Positions 45,514 through 54,643 of a stretch of 64,000 bases of DNA are shown one piece after another (position 1 is the stretch's first letter; each line of letters starts with the position of its first letter). The notes under the pieces are model-generated. The model was given only the letters and a program-made list of their open reading frames with translations, had not been told where the DNA came from and ran no database searches. The stretch spans positions 62,001 to 126,000 of the forward strand of contig NZ_JAGWDK010000004.1 in assembly GCF_018398875.1 (NCBI RefSeq). The letters are read 5' to 3'. The position numbers and the translations under genes were made by a program. The stretch comes from Bradyrhizobium sp. sGM-13 (lineage in GTDB: Bacteria; Pseudomonadota; Alphaproteobacteria; Rhizobiales; Xanthobacteraceae).

Positions 45514-47850
45514 GTGGCAAATATCAACCGACAGATTGCGCAAGAGCTTGGCGTTCGCGAGGAGCAGATCGCGGCGACGGTCGAACTGCTGGACGGCGGC
45601 GCCACTGTGCCGTTCGTGGCGCGCTACCGCAAGGAAATCACCGGCGGGCTCGATGACGCGCAGTTGCGCACCCTGGAAGAGCGCCTGACCTATTTGCGCG
45701 AGCTCGAAGCGCGCCGGGTCGCGATCCTTGATTCGATCCGCGAGCAGGGCAAGCTCGATGCCGCGCTGGAAGCACAGATTATGGCGGCCGACACCAAGGG
45801 CCGCCTAGAAGATATCTATCTGCCGTTCAAGCCCAAGCGCCGCACCAAGGCCGAGATTGCCAAGGAAGCTGGGCTCGAGCCGTTGTCCGAGCTGTTGCTG
45901 ACCCAACCGCAGAACGACCCAACGGTTGTAGCGGCGGGCTTCGTCGACGCCGAAAAGCAGGTGGCGGACGTCGCAGCCGCCCTCGAAGGCGCCCGCGCCA
46001 TTCTGGTGGAGCGATTCGCCGAAGACGCCGACCTGATCGGACGGCTGCGCGAGGAGATGTGGACCAGCGCGCTGATGCTCTCCACGGTGCGCAAGGGCAA
46101 GAAGCTCGAAGGCGAGAAGTTCAAGGATTATTTCGATTTCAACCAGTCGCTGCACAAGCTGCCTTCACACCGGATACTTGCGCTGTTCCGCGGCGAGAAG
46201 GAAGAGATTCTGGAGCTGCAGATCCAGCCCGAGGCCAATGTGCCCGAGGCCGGCGTTCCCAGCGCATATGAACTGAAGATCATGCAGCGCTTTGGCATCA
46301 CCGATCAGAAGCGCCCGGGCGACCGCTGGCTGGTGGAGACCGCGCGCTGGGCGTGGCGCACCAAGATCCAGGTGCATCTCAACATCGACCTGCGGATGCG
46401 GCTGTGGACCGCGGCCGAGACCGAGGGCGTACGGGTCTTTGCCTCGAATCTGCGCGACCTGCTGTTGGCGGCCCCCGCCGGCGCCCGCGTCACCATGGGG
46501 CTCGATCCCGGCTACCGCTCCGGCGTCAAGACCGCCATCGTCGATGCGACGGGCAAGGTGGTGGCGACCACAACGATCTATCCGCACGAGCCGCAGCGGC
46601 AATGGGATGCGGCACTGGCGACGCTCGGAAAGCTCGCGGTCGCGCACCGCGTCGAGCTGATCGCGATCGGCAACGGCACCGCCTCGCGCGAGACCGACAA
46701 GTTGGCGACCGAGCTCGTCAAGCTGCTGCCGGACCTCAAGATGTCTAAGATCGTGGTGTCGGAGGCCGGCGCGTCAGTCTACTCCGCCTCGGCCTTTGCT
46801 TCAGAAGAGCTGCCGGAGCTCGACGTTACCTTGCGCGGCGCGGTGTCGATCGCGCGGCGCCTGCAGGACCCGCTCGCCGAACTCGTCAAGATCGATCCGA
46901 AGGCAATTGGCGTCGGCCAGTACCAGCACGACCTCGGCGAGGCCAAGCTGGCGCGTTCGCTCGATGCCGTGGTCGAAGACTGCGTCAACGCCGTTGGCGT
47001 CGATGCCAATACCGCTTCGGCGCCGCTGCTGGCGCGGGTGTCGGGAATCGGTGCGGGGCTCGCGCAAAGCATCGTGCAGCATCGCGACGCCAACGGGCCG
47101 TTCAAGTCGCGCAAGCAGCTCAAGGAAGTGCCGCGGCTCGGGCCCAAGGCGTTCGAGCAATGCGCCGGCTTCCTGCGCATCAACAATGGCGAGGACCCGC
47201 TGGATTCCTCCGGCGTGCATCCCGAAGCCTATCCGGTGGTGCGCCGGATTCTCGCCGCGACCAAGAGCGATATCAAGGCGCTGATCGGCAATGCCGATGT
47301 CGTGCGCCAGTTGAAGCCGCAGGCCTTTGTCGACGAAACCTTTGGCCTGCCGACGGTGACTGACATCCTTCGCGAACTGGAAAAGCCGGGCCGCGACCCG
47401 CGCCCGGCGTTCAAGGCCGCGGTGTTCAAGGAGGGTGTCGAGGAGATCAAGGATCTCAAGCGCGGCATGATCCTGGAAGGCACGGTGACGAATGTCGCGG
47501 CGTTCGGCGCCTTCGTCGATATCGGCGTCCACCAGGACGGGTTGGTGCACATCTCGGCGATGTCGAAAAATTTCATCAAGGATCCGCGCGAGGTGGTGAA
47601 GCCCGGCGACATCGTCAAGGTCAAGGTGCTGGAGGTCGAAGTCGCCCGCAAGCGCATCGCGCTGACGCTGCGGCTCGACGACGAAATCGGCGACAAGGGC
47701 CCCAAGCTGTCGGACAGCAAAATGCGCGAGTATTCCAAGGCGTCGATGACGTCGTCGTCGCCGCGCAAGCCGCAGGAACAGGGCGGCGCGCTGGCGGAGG
47801 CGCTGCGCCGCGCCGCGGAAAAGAATGGGCGGGGCAAAGCGGGGGCGTAG
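45514..47850 (+). CDS. tex: Tex family RNA-binding transcription factor
   Basis: Cytoplasmic nucleic-acid-binding protein, 778 residues, usual for Tex. The domains in order are an N-terminal helical region ([16 protein letters not shown]), a YqgF/RNase-H-like domain ([16 protein letters not shown]), helix-hairpin-helix repeats ([13 protein letters not shown] and [16 protein letters not shown]) and a C-terminal S1 domain ([26 protein letters not shown]). The GTG at 45514, with AGAGG upstream, is preferred over the ATG at 45499 because family members begin at this point. Confidence 0.94.
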   Translation: MANINRQIAQELGVREEQIAATVELLDGGATVPFVARYRKEITGGLDDAQLRTLEERLTYLRELEARRVAILDSIREQGKLDAALEAQIMAADTKGRLEDIYLPFKPKRRTKAEIAKEAGLEPLSELLLTQPQNDPTVVAAGFVDAEKQVADVAAALEGARAILVERFAEDADLIGRLREEMWTSALMLSTVRKGKKLEGEKFKDYFDFNQSLHKLPSHRILALFRGEKEEILELQIQPEANVPEAGVPSAYELKIMQRFGITDQKRPGDRWLVETARWAWRTKIQVHLNIDLRMRLWTAAETEGVRVFASNLRDLLLAAPAGARVTMGLDPGYRSGVKTAIVDATGKVVATTTIYPHEPQRQWDAALATLGKLAVAHRVELIAIGNGTASRETDKLATELVKLLPDLKMSKIVVSEAGASVYSASAFASEELPELDVTLRGAVSIARRLQDPLAELVKIDPKAIGVGQYQHDLGEAKLARSLDAVVEDCVNAVGVDANTASAPLLARVSGIGAGLAQSIVQHRDANGPFKSRKQLKEVPRLGPKAFEQCAGFLRINNGEDPLDSSGVHPEAYPVVRRILAATKSDIKALIGNADVVRQLKPQAFVDETFGLPTVTDILRELEKPGRDPRPAFKAAVFKEGVEEIKDLKRGMILEGTVTNVAAFGAFVDIGVHQDGLVHISAMSKNFIKDPREVVKPGDIVKVKVLEVEVARKRIALTLRLDDEIGDKGPKLSDSKMREYSKASMTSSSPRKPQEQGGALAEALRRAAEKNGRGKAGA

Positions 47851-47874
47851 CACGGGAGAAAGCCACGCGGCGTT

Positions 47875-47988
47875 CCCCGGACGCTGCGCAGCGCAAAGCG
47901 GTGCGCTGCTGATCCGGGGTCCATCCTGCGGTTGATGGTCCCGGCTCTGCGGAGCAGCGTTTCACGCTGCATCGCGTCCGGGACACGG
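47875..47988. repeat. intergenic double-hairpin repeat, CCCCGGACGCTGCGCAGCGC family
   Basis: Two inverted repeats lie in tandem. The first has CCCCGGA and TCCGGGG as its arms. The second has GTCCCGGCTCTGCGGAGCAG and CGCTGCATCGCGTCCGGGAC. The element is about 114 bases long and lies between the convergent tex and glutaminase genes, where it can terminate both. Confidence 0.75.
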
Positions 47989-47992
47989 AAGA

Positions 47993-49852
47993 CTACCCCG
48001 ACGTCAGCAGGTTCAGGCGGGCATTGGCAAGGATCAGGCGATCGGCCAGCAATTGCGCGAGATTGCGCATGATCCGCTCGCCGGCGCGCGGATGCTGCTT
48101 TCGGAAACGTTCGAAATCGCGGAGTGGGATCTCATACGCGGTGGCCGCCATATCGGCCAGCACATCGGCGGAGCGGCGCGGCTCCAATAGCGCCATCTCG
48201 CCGAACGGCATTCCCGCCGTCAGCGTCGCCAGGCGGATGCCGTCGGGCAGGGTGACATGCACGACGCCGCTCCTGAGAAAGAACAGCGACGTTGCGGGAT
48301 CGCCGGCGGTGATGATCTTTTCGCTCGCCTGATAGGTCCCGATCGAAGCGAGCGAGGCGAGATCGGTCAATTCCTCCTCCGTCAGTCCCGCCAGCAGCGA
48401 TTGCTCGGAGAGTTCGGTCGCCTCGAAGAAATCGATAGCGCCGCCGTAGCGATAGACGAGTTGGTCTTCCGCCCATTCGATGGCGGCGTCGAGCAGATAA
48501 TAGTTGCGGATGTTGGTGAGACCTTCGGTCCATTCCGCGATCGCTTTCCAGTCCGGCGACGAGCGCCTGATGCCGGACAGAACCACCGTGACGTGGTGCG
48601 CGGCGAGCTCGCGGAATTCCTCGGCGAGCAGGCGGGCGCCGGCGCGGGTCATGGCGGTGACGCGGCGCAGGTCAAAAATGACCAATTGCGGGCGCGGCCT
48701 AGCCGCAAGCTGGCGCGAGACGTAGTCGACGTTTGAAAACGACAGCGTCCCGACCAGCTCGATGACACGGACATCCTGGTGGTGCGCGGCAAGGATGTTC
48801 TGCTCCTGCGGGCGCCGCACGCGCCGCGAGGGGCTGTTGCCGATGTCGTAGTCGGCGATGATGCTGTTGCGTGCGTCGTCGCTGCGGTTGAGCATGTGAA
48901 GGTCGTAATGCGACGACAGCGCCTCGCAGACCTTGATGCCGCGCACGCTGTTGCCGTGCTTGTCGAGCTTCGGCGAATAGCTGCCAAGCCCGAGCCGCGC
49001 CGGGAGCGCCGCGAGGATGCCGCCGCCAACCCCGCTCTTGGCGGGGATGCCGATCCGGTAGATCCACTCTCCCGCATAATCATACATGCCGGAGCTTGTC
49101 ATCACCGAAAGCGTGCGCGAGATGGCATACGGCGTCATCACCTGCTCGCCGGTCACGGGATTGATACCGCGGTTGGCGAGCGTCGCCGCCATCACCGCGA
49201 TATCACGCGCCGTTACCAGGATGGCGCATTGCCGGAAATAGACCTCCAGCACGGCGGCCACGTTCTCCTTGATCACCGCGTTGGTGCGCAGGAGATAGCC
49301 GATCGCCCGGTTGCGGTCGCCGGTCGCGCTTTCGGAAGCATAGACGGCATCGTCGACGTCGAGCTCGCGTCCGGCAAACCGGCCCAGCGCCTGCCTGATG
49401 TATTCGAATGCCGCTTCGCCCTTGGCCTCGTGGATCAGGCCGGAGCAGGAGATCGCGCCGGCATTGACCATCGGGTTGAAGGGATGGTTCTCGGCGTTGA
49501 GGCGGATCGAGTTGAAGGGATCGCCTGACGGCTCGACGCCGATGACGCTCTCGACCCGTGCCGCCCCCAGCGTGTCGAGCGCCAGCGCGAACACGAAGGG
49601 CTTTGACATCGACTGAATGGTGAAGGGGACCTGCGTGTCGCCGACTTCGTAGACATGGCCGTCGAGGGTGGCGAGGCCGATGCCGAAATGGGCAGGATCG
49701 GCCTTGCCGAGTTCAGGGATGTAATCGGCGACCGCGCCACTGGTTTCGTCAGCGAATTCGGCGTGGCACGCGTGCAGGAACCGCAGCAAGGGCGGCTTCG
49801 AGCTGGTCCAAGTCGTGGGACCTGCGGTGAACGGAAGAGGCAATGGTTTCAT
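47993..49852 (-). CDS. glsA: glutaminase with C-terminal STAS-like and cyclic-nucleotide-binding domains
   Basis: A 619-residue fusion. Residues 1-315 form a serine-dependent beta-lactamase-fold glutaminase (glutamine to glutamate plus ammonia) with the SxxK pair S81/K84 (QSMSK), NPMVNAGAI and GIPAKSGVGGG. Residues about 355-460 form a STAS-like domain (VIFDLRRVTAMTRAGARLL). Residues about 485-610 form a cyclic-nucleotide-binding domain with the phosphate cassette FGEMALLEPRRSADV, whose Glu and Arg are retained. Ordinary bacterial glutaminases have about 310 residues. Allosteric control by a nucleotide is an inference. Confidence 0.9.
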   Translation of the reverse strand: MKPLPLPFTAGPTTWTSSKPPLLRFLHACHAEFADETSGAVADYIPELGKADPAHFGIGLATLDGHVYEVGDTQVPFTIQSMSKPFVFALALDTLGAARVESVIGVEPSGDPFNSIRLNAENHPFNPMVNAGAISCSGLIHEAKGEAAFEYIRQALGRFAGRELDVDDAVYASESATGDRNRAIGYLLRTNAVIKENVAAVLEVYFRQCAILVTARDIAVMAATLANRGINPVTGEQVMTPYAISRTLSVMTSSGMYDYAGEWIYRIGIPAKSGVGGGILAALPARLGLGSYSPKLDKHGNSVRGIKVCEALSSHYDLHMLNRSDDARNSIIADYDIGNSPSRRVRRPQEQNILAAHHQDVRVIELVGTLSFSNVDYVSRQLAARPRPQLVIFDLRRVTAMTRAGARLLAEEFRELAAHHVTVVLSGIRRSSPDWKAIAEWTEGLTNIRNYYLLDAAIEWAEDQLVYRYGGAIDFFEATELSEQSLLAGLTEEELTDLASLASIGTYQASEKIITAGDPATSLFFLRSGVVHVTLPDGIRLATLTAGMPFGEMALLEPRRSADVLADMAATAYEIPLRDFERFRKQHPRAGERIMRNLAQLLADRLILANARLNLLTSG

Positions 49853-49874
49853 CGCCTCCTCTTGTGCAACGCAA

Positions 49875-51941
49875 TCAGGGTGCGCGCAACTGGTCCGACA
49901 CCAGGGTTTGGCGCCGTATCAGCACGAGCGCGATCAGAACGGTCGGGATCAGGATCGCCAATCCAAGAGAGGTGATCTGCCATTGTGAGAGCGGCATGAT
50001 CCCGCCGCCCGGCGTCGCCACCACGAAGCCACCAACTACGAACAACACCCGAAGCGGCCATTCCAACGCGCCGGCGGCTCTGAGATCGCCGACAAAGACC
50101 TGGTAGCCCTGAATGCCGCCGCAGATGAACAGCGTGCCAAAGCCTGCCAGCGCCATCAGTCCGAGCCCTTCGAGATACGGGCTTGGTCCCTGCAGCACCA
50201 GCGCTGGGTTCAGCACGAAGAAGAACGGGATGAAATAGATGATGCTGCCGACCCACATCGATTCCCACCCCGTCTTCATTGCTGGCGAGCCGGCGATGCC
50301 GGCCGCGGCAAAGGAGGCGATGGCGACCGGCGGCGTGATCGAGGACAGCATGCCCCAATAGAAGATGAACATGTGCACGGCCATGCGGTTGAGGCCGAGT
50401 TTTTCCAGCGCCGGCGCCACCAGGATGGCGAGGAAGATATAGCAGGCCGTCGTCGTCAGCCCGAGCCCGAGCACGAGGCTGGTGAAGGCGCACATCACGA
50501 GCAGCAGGAGCGCGTTGTCGCCGGCGATCCGCAACAGGTCGTTGGCGAGGCTCGAGACCACGCCAGTCATCGAGAACGCGCCGATCAAGAGCCCGCAACC
50601 GGCAAGGATACCGACCAGCTCGACGAATGTGCGGCCGTTGACCTCGAGGAACTTGCTGATCGTCCCAAGCGTCCAGCGGGTATCCTTGGAGAAGAGCTGA
50701 TTCAGCACCAAAAGAAGCGCAGTGGCGTAGAACGGCGCGTGGCTCTCACGCTTGAAGTAGAGCAGCATCACGATCAGCAGCGCGATGACGAAAACGTAGT
50801 ACCAGCCTTCCTTGATCGTATCCCATACCTTCGGCAGCTCGGCGCGCGGAATGCCCTTCAGCCCGTGGCGGGCGGCATAGGAGTCGACCTGCATGAACAG
50901 GCCGACATAATAGAGCGTCGCCGGAATGATCGCGGCAATTGCGACCTCGGCATAGCTGACATTGAGGAACTGCGCGATGACGAACGCGGTCGCGCCCATC
51001 ACGGGCGGCGCCAGCACCGCACCGGTCGAGGCGCAGGCCTCGATCGCAGCGGCATAGGACGCGCGGAAGCCGCTCTTCTTCATGACGGGAATGGTCATAG
51101 TGCCGGCGGTCAGCACGTTGGAGATGATCGAGCCCGACATCATGCCGAGCAGGCCGCTAGCAAAGATGCAGACCTTGGCGGCGCCGCCGCGGAAGGTGCC
51201 GCACATCGCAAACGACAGGTTGATGAAGAATTTCCCGGCGCCCGTCATCATCAGGGCCGTACCGAACACCAGAAAGCCGATCACGGTATCAGCAAAGGCC
51301 TGGATCGGAATGCCGAGCAGGCTTTCGCCCGAAAGCACGTGATACGCCGTCGCTTGTTCGAGTGTCGATTGGGTGCCGCGAAACGGCCCCAGCCACGTCG
51401 CGTCGGCGAACAGCGGGTACACCGTAAACGGCAGCACGCTCAGCAGCAGGCTCCAGCCGCCGGTGCGCCGCAACGCTTCCATCAGCACGACCCACATGAT
51501 GACGCCGGCGACGATCACGTAGGTCGGCGCGCCGCCGAATTCCCAGCCGGCTTCTGCCGCCTTGCGGACGCTGCGCATCAGGAGGATTGCGCAGGCGAAA
51601 CTGGCGACAAACAGCAGGATGTCATACCAGGGAATTCGATCGAGCGGCGCGCTCCCGGTTCCCGGAAAGATCAGGAACGTGAACGGCAGCATCAGCGCGA
51701 TCAGGAGATAGAAATACTCGGTGTTGAGCTGGGTGTAGCCGAGGAAGAAGCGCAGGGAGAATTGCTGGTTGATGCACAGCAGGATGGTTACCGCGGTTGC
51801 AACCACCAGCGTCCAGCGCCACGCCCCGCGCAATGTCCGCACCCGCGTGACTTCGGCTTCCTGCATGTTGGCATGCGGGTCGTCGAACTCAATTCGTTTT
51901 GCAGGCGCAGCTACGCTATCACTCGCAGCAGGTGACATCAT
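49875..51941 (-). CDS. TRAP transporter fused permease (DctQM, TAXI-linked)
   Basis: A 688-residue membrane protein combining the four-helix small subunit and the twelve-helix large subunit of a TRAP transporter. The N-terminal helices (about 40-160) are followed by the DctM-like core with MTGAGKFFINLSFAMCGTFRGGAAK, GMMSGSIISNVLTAGT and GITPPVAIASFAAAGIAG-like motifs. The fused form is standard for TAXI-type systems. It is driven by an ion gradient and needs the binding protein encoded 47 bases upstream. Confidence 0.93.
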   Translation of the reverse strand: MMSPAASDSVAAPAKRIEFDDPHANMQEAEVTRVRTLRGAWRWTLVVATAVTILLCINQQFSLRFFLGYTQLNTEYFYLLIALMLPFTFLIFPGTGSAPLDRIPWYDILLFVASFACAILLMRSVRKAAEAGWEFGGAPTYVIVAGVIMWVVLMEALRRTGGWSLLLSVLPFTVYPLFADATWLGPFRGTQSTLEQATAYHVLSGESLLGIPIQAFADTVIGFLVFGTALMMTGAGKFFINLSFAMCGTFRGGAAKVCIFASGLLGMMSGSIISNVLTAGTMTIPVMKKSGFRASYAAAIEACASTGAVLAPPVMGATAFVIAQFLNVSYAEVAIAAIIPATLYYVGLFMQVDSYAARHGLKGIPRAELPKVWDTIKEGWYYVFVIALLIVMLLYFKRESHAPFYATALLLVLNQLFSKDTRWTLGTISKFLEVNGRTFVELVGILAGCGLLIGAFSMTGVVSSLANDLLRIAGDNALLLLVMCAFTSLVLGLGLTTTACYIFLAILVAPALEKLGLNRMAVHMFIFYWGMLSSITPPVAIASFAAAGIAGSPAMKTGWESMWVGSIIYFIPFFFVLNPALVLQGPSPYLEGLGLMALAGFGTLFICGGIQGYQVFVGDLRAAGALEWPLRVLFVVGGFVVATPGGGIMPLSQWQITSLGLAILIPTVLIALVLIRRQTLVSDQLRAP

Positions 51942-51988
51942 TCCCCCTAGACGGTATTCGCCTTGGACCCCAGGCGAGTGCGGCAGCG

Positions 51989-53152
51989 CTATTCAAAGCC
52001 GTTCGGCATATTCGCCTTTGCCAGCGCCGCGGCGCGCGCCTTCATCCAGCCGTCGAGAAACGCCTTGTCATCCGACGGCGGGCTGGACTTGCCGTAGTCC
52101 GTCCATGCGGCGGCCAGCACTTGCTGGCGCTTCAGCAATTCCTTGTTGTAGGCTTCCTGTGCGTCGGTCCATTGACCGGCTTCCTTCAGCGCCCTGGCGG
52201 CGCCCGGATGCACCGGAACGACCCAGTTCTTGGTCTGGCGGTCGGCCGCAAGACCGGCCGCGCCCGGCGCGGAATCCTTATAGGCATCGTAGCCCGTGAT
52301 CATCGCCTTGGTGATGGCATAGACCTCGTCGGCGGGCAGCGACCCGTACACCATGAAAATCGGGTAGGGATAGTTGCCGAGCTCGATCGGCTTGTCCTTG
52401 GTGATGCCGGCGCCGCAGGTCGCGACGTGCGGGAAGAAGAACGAGCCGACCTTTTTCACGCGCTCCCAGCCGGCCTTGTCGTTGTGGGGCAAGGGCGGCC
52501 ATATGATGCCGCGCGGTGATGTCTCGAGTTCCTTCGCCGGGCCGGTGATGGTGGTGGCGAAAGCAGCGTCGACGTCGTTGTTGATCATACCCTTCCACAT
52601 CGCGCCGTAGCTCGAGAACTCGACGACCTTGACGTCGCTTTGCTTGAGGTCGCCGAAAGCCAGGATGGCGAGCGCGTTCTGGTTCAGCGCCGGCGAACCA
52701 ACCACAAAGCCCACGCGCTTGCCCTTGAGCTGCTTGATCTCGGTCACACCGGTATCCTTGGCGACGCCGAGCGTGGCGGCGTTGCAGTCGACCGTGGACA
52801 GCACGAGCTGCAACGGTTGCGGACCCCATTCCTTGGTGCCGAACTCGAACACGCCTTCCTGAGCGAAATAGGTGCCGGAACCCATCGCGGACATGGCCGC
52901 GCGCTTGGCGCGCAGCGGCGCCAGTCGCGCCACGTCGTTGCCGGCCGGCAGCACGCGGACATCGGTGCCGTATTTGTCCTTCATCATCTTGCCGACGCCG
53001 ACGGCGATGTTGAAGCCCGCGGTTCCCGTGTCATAGGCGGTGACGACCATGGTCGGCGGCAGCTTGACATCATCAGCGTATGCCGCCGGCGAGGTCAGCA
53101 AGGCGGTACCTGCAAGAGCGATTGGCGCGAGCGCCTTCAAGCGATGAATCAT
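51989..53152 (-). CDS. TAXI family TRAP transporter solute-binding protein
   Basis: A 387-residue periplasmic protein with a Sec signal (LAPIALAGTALLTSPAAYA). The mature part begins DDVKLPPTMVVTAYDTGTAGF, in which the early Tyr-Asp-Thr-Gly region replaces the usual TAXI glycine-rich start. GAGGGGAAT precedes the ATG at 53152. TAXI proteins bind small carboxylates or amino acids; the nearby carboxylase genes suggest an organic acid destined for a CoA ester. Confidence 0.88.
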   Translation of the reverse strand: MIHRLKALAPIALAGTALLTSPAAYADDVKLPPTMVVTAYDTGTAGFNIAVGVGKMMKDKYGTDVRVLPAGNDVARLAPLRAKRAAMSAMGSGTYFAQEGVFEFGTKEWGPQPLQLVLSTVDCNAATLGVAKDTGVTEIKQLKGKRVGFVVGSPALNQNALAILAFGDLKQSDVKVVEFSSYGAMWKGMINNDVDAAFATTITGPAKELETSPRGIIWPPLPHNDKAGWERVKKVGSFFFPHVATCGAGITKDKPIELGNYPYPIFMVYGSLPADEVYAITKAMITGYDAYKDSAPGAAGLAADRQTKNWVVPVHPGAARALKEAGQWTDAQEAYNKELLKRQQVLAAAWTDYGKSSPPSDDKAFLDGWMKARAAALAKANMPNGFE

Positions 53153-53309
53153 ATTCCCCTCAGATTGTTTCGCTATGCGAAAATTGTTTTGTTAGCGTTG
53201 ATCATGTCATCGGCTGCGTGCGATGGCAACGTTAGGTGCGACGCGCCAACACCAAAGCTGGACAGATTGTCGCGGAACGTGTCGGAAGAAGGCTTATGCC
53301 GTGATCAGG

Positions 53310-53531
53310 TTAAGCTTCGATGATCGCGACAACCTGTCCTTCGGCGATAACGTCGTCAAGTTTTACCAGGATAGCCTTGATTGTTCCTGCCGTCGTAGAC
53401 GTCACCGGAATTTCCATCTTCATGGCTTCGACGAAAGCGATCTCGTCGCCATCGCCGACATTGCCACCAGTTGCGACGGGAAGCGCGCACACGCGTCCGG
53501 CGACTTCGGTGACAATCTTGATCTCTGGCAT
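53310..53531 (-). CDS. biotin carboxyl carrier protein (73 aa, stand-alone)
   Basis: A minimal biotinyl domain. The modified lysine is K38 in VEAMKMEIPV, within the usual hammerhead fold (VCALPVATGGNVGDGDEI and GTIKAILVKLDDVIAEGQVV). It is about the length of one carrier domain with no Ala/Pro linker or biotin carboxylase attached. It lies between the TRAP genes and the divergent IclR/carboxyltransferase genes, and probably serves the carboxyltransferase encoded at 54573. Confidence 0.9.
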   Translation of the reverse strand: MPEIKIVTEVAGRVCALPVATGGNVGDGDEIAFVEAMKMEIPVTSTTAGTIKAILVKLDDVIAEGQVVAIIEA

Positions 53532-53665
53532 TTCCGTTCTCCCGGGGACCGTCTGACGGACTGACTGTCCTCGTGAACGGCTTTTTGTTGTGGCCGCAGA
53601 TTGCCTGAGGTAGTTTGTTCTGCAAGTGGAATTTTATTCCGCAGGGCGGAATGGAGCCATAACAC

Positions 53666-54643
53666 ATGGGAAGACGCTCGGAACGGCTTAGCAAACAGGG
53701 AATGCTCGCCAGCGATTTGGCGGGCGAGGGTGATGTGATTCAGGTGGTATCGCGGGCGTTCGACGTCTTGCGCTGCTTCGAGGGTCATGAAGCGCGATTG
53801 GGCAATCTGGAAATTTCCAGTCGCTGTGGTCTGCCGCGGTCGACGGTATCGCGGCTCACCCACACGCTGACGCGGATGGGCCAGCTCGTCTATCTGCCGC
53901 GCGACCAGAAATACCGCATCGGCCCAAGCGCGGTGGCGATGAGCACCTCGATGATGAAGGGGTTGCAGCTTCGCAATCTGATCAGGCTGCGCCTGCAGGA
54001 CGTCGCCGATCAATTGCCGGGCACCGTCGGCTTCGTGATTCCCGATCGCTATCACCTCGTCTATCTCGAATTCGCGCGCGCGGCGAACGCGCTCGGCCTG
54101 CACGAAGGCACCGGCAGCCGCATCTCGATGACGAGCACCGCGGCCGGCTTCGCCTACACCGCAGCGCTGGACACCGACGTCGGCGACGCCCTGATCGCCG
54201 AAATGGAGCGCGAGATCCCGGCAGATGCGGCTCTGTTGAAGGCGCGCATCGAAGATAACCGCCGCCACCTGCGCGAACACGGCTATGTCGTCGGTTGCGG
54301 CACCTGGAGCCCGCATATCAACGGCTGCGCGGTGCCGGTGTGGTCGCCGCAATATCAAACCTTTGTCGTCGTGACGATCGGCCTTCTCGCCGCGATGTTT
54401 GACGAGGAGCGGTTGCACCAGGAAGTGGCGCCGCAGATGCTCGAACTCGGCGTTGCGATCGGCGGCTTGCTGGAAGGCGCCGAGGGCGACATCTTCGCCA
54501 ACCGGATCGAAAGAAAGCCGCTTCCGGTGCCAGCCCATAATAACAACAAGATCATCAAGACGGAGGATAGGAATGAACTGGAAGCCGGAGCTCGACGAGC
54601 TCGCTCGGCGCGAAGCGTTCGCGCGCGAGATGGGAGGCGTTGA
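53666..54643 (+). CDS. IclR family transcriptional regulator
   Basis: A 325-residue regulator. The winged helix (VSRAFDVLRCFEGHEARLGNLEISSRCGLPRSTVSRLTHTL by position, about 26-66) precedes the IclR effector domain with VGFVIPDRYHLVYLEF and VVGCGTWSPHINGCAVPV. Its last 23 codons overlap the carboxyltransferase start by 71 bases in another frame, and this tail (rich in Arg/Ala) looks like read-through of the ribosome-site region. The real family end is near residue 290. It is divergent from the biotin carrier gene. Confidence 0.88.
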   Translation: MGRRSERLSKQGMLASDLAGEGDVIQVVSRAFDVLRCFEGHEARLGNLEISSRCGLPRSTVSRLTHTLTRMGQLVYLPRDQKYRIGPSAVAMSTSMMKGLQLRNLIRLRLQDVADQLPGTVGFVIPDRYHLVYLEFARAANALGLHEGTGSRISMTSTAAGFAYTAALDTDVGDALIAEMEREIPADAALLKARIEDNRRHLREHGYVVGCGTWSPHINGCAVPVWSPQYQTFVVVTIGLLAAMFDEERLHQEVAPQMLELGVAIGGLLEGAEGDIFANRIERKPLPVPAHNNNKIIKTEDRNELEAGARRARSARSVRARDGRR

